Assembly: GCF_001632745.1 (NCBI RefSeq)
Contig: NZ_LQRT01000035.1
Span: 62,001 to 126,000, forward strand
Length of the DNA: 64,000 bases
Origin: Aquimarina aggregata
Lineage (GTDB): Bacteria > Bacteroidota > Bacteroidia > Flavobacteriales > Flavobacteriaceae
Direction of reading: 5' to 3'
The notes under the pieces are model-generated. The model worked only from the letters and a program-made list of their open reading frames with translations. It searched no databases and had not been told where the DNA came from. The number at the start of each line of letters is the position of its first letter. The stretch's first letter is position 1. Positions 60,855 through 64,000 of this stretch are shown piece by piece. The translations under genes were made by a program, and so were the position numbers.

Positions 60855-62495
60855 ATGAAAAAGTTGAATTATTTATTTGTACTGGCTCTTATATTTATTG
60901 GGTGTAGTGAAGATGACTATAACTCTGACACTCCTTCAGAACCAAATCCTATAGCGAATGCTATTCAGTTAAAAAATGACGCTACCTTTGGGAGCATCAT
61001 TACCGATAAAGATGGTAATTCTTTATATTTCTTCTCTCAAGACACTAAAAGTACTTCGAACTGTAGTGGTGGATGTATTAACGCATGGCCAGTTTTTTAT
61101 ACTGAAACCGTAACTCTAGATAGTGGATTGGACGCTGCTGACTTTGGAGAGATTACTCGTGAAGATGGTGCAAAACAAACAACTTATAAAGGTTGGCCAC
61201 TATACTTTTTTGCAAATGACAATGCCGCTGGCGATACGAATGGAGATGGAGTCGGAAGCAATTGGTACATTGCAAAACCAGATTATTCTCTTATGATCGC
61301 TCAAGCTCAGTTAGTAGGGAGAGATGCTGCAGGAAACACAACAAATCTTACAAGTGATTTTACACCTGGAGACGAATTGACCTTTTACATCACAGACTCA
61401 AGAGGGAATACATTATATAAATTTGCAAATGACACAAGAGACAATAACAATTTCACCGCTGATGATTTTTCTAACAATGGTGTATGGCCAATATATAATA
61501 CTGATCTAAATAGATTACCAAGTATTTTAAATGCTAGTGATTTTGGAACTATCGATGTCTTCGGAAGAACACAAATGACATTTAGAGGATCTCCTTTGTA
61601 TAAATTTGGACAAGATGCTCAAAGAGGTGATAACTTTGGAGTAGGGTTTCCATCTGCTGGTGTATGGCCAACTGTAAATCAAAATACAGAACCTGCTCCA
61701 GAACCAGTTGCAAACGCAATCCAATTAGCAGAAGACGCCACTTTTGGAAAAATACTTACTGACAAAGATGGTAATTCTTTATATTTCTTTTCACAAGATG
61801 CTAAAGGTACTTCTAACTGTAGTGGTGGATGTATCACAGCGTGGCCAGTTTTTTATACTGAAGATGTAACCCTTGATAGTGGATTAGATGCCGCAGATTT
61901 CGCAGTAATTACTCGCGAAGATGGAGCAAAACAAACTACTTACAAAGGTTGGCCACTTTACTTTTTTGCAAATGATGCTACTGCAGGAGACACTAATGGA
62001 GATGGTGTTGGAAACAACTGGTACATCGCAAAACCAGATTACTCTCTTATGATTGCTCAAGCTCAATTAGTAGGGAGAGATGCGGCTGGAAACACAACAA
62101 ATCTTACAAGTGATTTTACTCCTGGAGATGGATTAACATTTTATATCACAGATTCAAGAGGAAATACTTTATATAAGTTTTCAAATGATACAAGAGATAC
62201 CAATAACTTCACTGCAAATGATTTTTCTAACAATGGTGTATGGCCAATATACAATACTGAATTAGTTAAATTACCAAGTATTTTAAATGCCAGCGATTTT
62301 GGAACTATTGATGTATTTGGGAGAACGCAAATGACATTTAAAGGATTCCCTTTATATAAATTTGGCCAAGATGAAAATAGAGGTGATAACTTTGGAGTAG
62401 GGTTTCCGTCTGCTGGTGTATGGCCAACAGTTAATCAAGACACAGAACCTGCTCCTGCAGCAGGTCTAAGTACAGATACTTATACAGGATATTAA
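60855..62495 (+). CDS. Lipoprotein with tandem secreted Y-x(4)-D (COG4315) repeats
   Basis: A 546-residue lipoprotein (lipobox IFIGC, Cys17). Two near-identical halves (about 35-280 and 285-530) each hold four units of the kind found in COG4315 / lipoprotein-15 proteins: SLYFFSQD, LYFFANDN, LYKFANDTRD and LYKFGQD. Each unit is followed by a GVWP- or AWPVFY-type turn. NCSGGCINAWP in the first unit carries the family's paired Cys. Single-unit relatives occur next to redox or haem proteins, but the function is unproven. It is probably exposed on the outer surface. Confidence 0.85.
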   Translation: MKKLNYLFVLALIFIGCSEDDYNSDTPSEPNPIANAIQLKNDATFGSIITDKDGNSLYFFSQDTKSTSNCSGGCINAWPVFYTETVTLDSGLDAADFGEITREDGAKQTTYKGWPLYFFANDNAAGDTNGDGVGSNWYIAKPDYSLMIAQAQLVGRDAAGNTTNLTSDFTPGDELTFYITDSRGNTLYKFANDTRDNNNFTADDFSNNGVWPIYNTDLNRLPSILNASDFGTIDVFGRTQMTFRGSPLYKFGQDAQRGDNFGVGFPSAGVWPTVNQNTEPAPEPVANAIQLAEDATFGKILTDKDGNSLYFFSQDAKGTSNCSGGCITAWPVFYTEDVTLDSGLDAADFAVITREDGAKQTTYKGWPLYFFANDATAGDTNGDGVGNNWYIAKPDYSLMIAQAQLVGRDAAGNTTNLTSDFTPGDGLTFYITDSRGNTLYKFSNDTRDTNNFTANDFSNNGVWPIYNTELVKLPSILNASDFGTIDVFGRTQMTFKGFPLYKFGQDENRGDNFGVGFPSAGVWPTVNQDTEPAPAAGLSTDTYTGY

Positions 62496-62552
62496 TAAAC
62501 ATCGTCGAGATTATTTTACCTGATTATTTATTATGTTAACTTAACATAAAAA

Positions 62553-62584
62553 GAAGAGGCTGTCTTTTTTAAGACAGCCTCTTC
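62553..62584. terminator. Bidirectional terminator
   Basis: A 14-bp stem GAAGAGGCTGTCTT/AAGACAGCCTCTTC (62553-62566, 62571-62584) with loop TTTT, between the convergent lipoprotein gene (+) and the T9SS protein gene (-). Confidence 0.8.
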
Positions 62585-62616
62585 ATATACTAATTAATAT
62601 ATACTATTTTAATTAT

Positions 62617-64000
62617 TTACTCTTTACTAAACATTCTAGTTACAAAAGTCTCATCTTTTCCTGTAATTCTTGCAAAATATGTTCCTGTTGGGAAGGAACT
62701 AACATTAATTTGTGCTTCAGCTCCCTCATATACACGTTGACCATACATAGAGAAAATTTCTACATTTTGAATAGATTTCTTACCTACAGAAATATTTAAT
62801 ATATTCTTAGCTGGAACAGGATATATCTTAAAGGCATTATTCCCCGCATCAAGATCACTTAATGCATATGTTTCTAATCTCACTGTAGACGCTTCTACAC
62901 AAAATGATGTAGCTTCGCTAGTAGTAAATTCACCACCAGAAACAATTTCTCCAGCACTGCTTGATAATGTATAAGATCCATTACCAAATGAGCAACAAAT
63001 ACCATCTCCAAAAGAATCAGAAATTGTAAATGTATAAGTTCCTGCTGCTAAACCAGAAATAGTTTCAGAAACTGTAGATCCATCAGGATTAGCTGTAGAA
63101 TAGCTTTCAGATGCTACTGTTGTTCCTCCTGCATCAGTTACTGCCCAAGAAGTTTCTTGAGGGTAATTATCAAAAGTAACACTTAATGTTAAATCTCCTG
63201 AAGCACAATCTGATCCACCTGGTCCTCCAGCAGCCGTAAGAGAGATACTATCTATTGCCGCATCAGCTCGCCATGTGTTCCCGGTTACTCGATTAAATCG
63301 TAATTGAATTCCTGATCCTACATAAGCAGCTAAATCAACAGTACCTGTTTGCCATGAATTTCCTTGATTTCCATTTCTAGTCCAAAGACTTGTCCAAGTA
63401 GCACCTTCATCATTACTAACTTCAACATCTAACGAACCAAAATTTCCTGCTCCAAACATATGATATCTAAAAGAGAAAACAGCCGTAGTAGCACTATTAA
63501 GATCAAAACATGGAGAAGTAAGAATTGCACGTTTATTAGGGAATCCTGTACCATTTCCTGATGCTTCTACATAAACATATGTTGATCCATCATCGGCACT
63601 TGACGGTCCCGTATTGTTTGATGGAGTACCATTTGCATCTCTGGTCCAATCAAGATCATCACCTGTATCTTGAGTCCAACCTCCAAAGTCTGCTTCAAAA
63701 CTTTCACTATATGGAAGTTCTGCTCCATTTAAACAGCCTGGTCCATTATCTAATGTAGTGATACGAATACTATCACTAGCTGCAGATGTATTTCCTGCCG
63801 CATCTTTTGCTGCAACGGTAAAAGTATATGTAGTTTGTGGAGACAATCCAGTAATCGTTGCTGTTGTTTCTGTTACGGTTGCTACAACTACACCGTCTTG
63901 AGACACATCATACTCTGCAACACCTACATTGTCTGTAGAAGCATCCCAACTTAATATGGTTTGTGTATTTGTAGTACCTGAAGCAGTCAAGTTAGCTGGA
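62617..64000 (-). CDS. T9SS-secreted protein with FN3 and MAM-like domains (5' end outside window)
   Basis: At least 460 residues; the frame stays open to the window edge (the codons before the first Leu read Pro-Ala-Asn), so the true start lies beyond 64000. In order: a fibronectin type III domain (to about residue 80, LSWDASTDNVGVAEYDV), then a MAM/jelly-roll-like domain. That domain starts LPYSESFEADFGGWTQD and ends NTWRADAAIDSISL. A Ser/Thr-rich domain with DSFGDGICCSFGNGSY follows, then a T9SS type A sorting domain (FKIYPVPAKNILNISV ... GTYFARITGKDE). These tails are typical of secreted metalloproteases in this group, but the catalytic part is not in the window. Confidence 0.85.
   Translation of the reverse strand, partial: PANLTASGTTNTQTILSWDASTDNVGVAEYDVSQDGVVVATVTETTATITGLSPQTTYTFTVAAKDAAGNTSAASDSIRITTLDNGPGCLNGAELPYSESFEADFGGWTQDTGDDLDWTRDANGTPSNNTGPSSADDGSTYVYVEASGNGTGFPNKRAILTSPCFDLNSATTAVFSFRYHMFGAGNFGSLDVEVSNDEGATWTSLWTRNGNQGNSWQTGTVDLAAYVGSGIQLRFNRVTGNTWRADAAIDSISLTAAGGPGGSDCASGDLTLSVTFDNYPQETSWAVTDAGGTTVASESYSTANPDGSTVSETISGLAAGTYTFTISDSFGDGICCSFGNGSYTLSSSAGEIVSGGEFTTSEATSFCVEASTVRLETYALSDLDAGNNAFKIYPVPAKNILNISVGKKSIQNVEIFSMYGQRVYEGAEAQINVSSFPTGTYFARITGKDETFVTRMFSKE

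Overview
The window is low-GC DNA from a gliding member of the Flavobacteriaceae (Bacteroidetes), probably a marine Aquimarina-like strain; the genus is inference. Supporting signs are gldB and gldC, type IX secretion C-terminal sorting domains on several secreted proteins, a complete flavobacterial dcw cell-division and cell-wall cluster, TAnnTTTG-type promoter elements, and few Shine-Dalgarno sites.

Accessory half (about 1-36.5 kb). From 0.1 to 9.5 kb small single-function genes all lie on the + strand: a beta-helix protein, a GNAT acetyltransferase, a Crp-like regulator with a DUF6463/DJ-1/FAD-monooxygenase operon, an unknown protein, a VOC protein, and an AraC-SDR-DUF1330 module. Most are separated by imperfectly palindromic 57-194 nt elements whose ends resemble integron attC core sites, so the stretch looks like a gene-cassette array without a visible integrase. 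A class C beta-lactamase-like hydrolase and two small membrane proteins follow. The polysaccharide section (12.9-20.2 kb) has a GH43-like enzyme and a 1785-residue secreted protein that joins a sialate-O-acetylesterase-type esterase, two polysaccharide lyase domains, three ricin-type lectin modules and two small beta-sandwich modules, ending in a T9SS signal. From 20.5 to 36.2 kb there are regulator-plus-oxidoreductase modules (AraC/SDR/thioredoxin-reductase-like, LysR with azoreductase, AraC with VOC, AraC-GyrI with amidohydrolase) and two large FG-GAP/beta-helix surface proteins. The two large genes sit among decayed repeats, strong hairpins and gene remnants.

Core half (about 36.5-60.4 kb). 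A tRNA-Arg and a yqeY-like gene precede, on the minus strand, the dcw cluster, which is transcribed mraZ-rsmH-ftsL-ftsI-murE-mraY-murD-ftsW-murG-murC-ftsQ-ftsA-ftsZ. It has a probable MraZ operator of three GTGGT boxes at 10-bp spacing and a triplicated 58-bp hairpin repeat between ftsA and ftsZ. Next come an alpha/beta hydrolase with engB, gldB-gldC, nadE, a LuxR-type regulator whose phospho-acceptor Asp is Glu, and dnaG without the usual zinc ligands.

The right edge holds a lipoprotein built of tandem COG4315-type repeats and a T9SS-exported FN3/MAM-like protein cut by the window end. The observations most worth following are the attC-like array, the esterase/double-lyase/lectin protein, the ftsA-ftsZ repeats and the degenerate triplicate element around the 661-residue lipoprotein gene.
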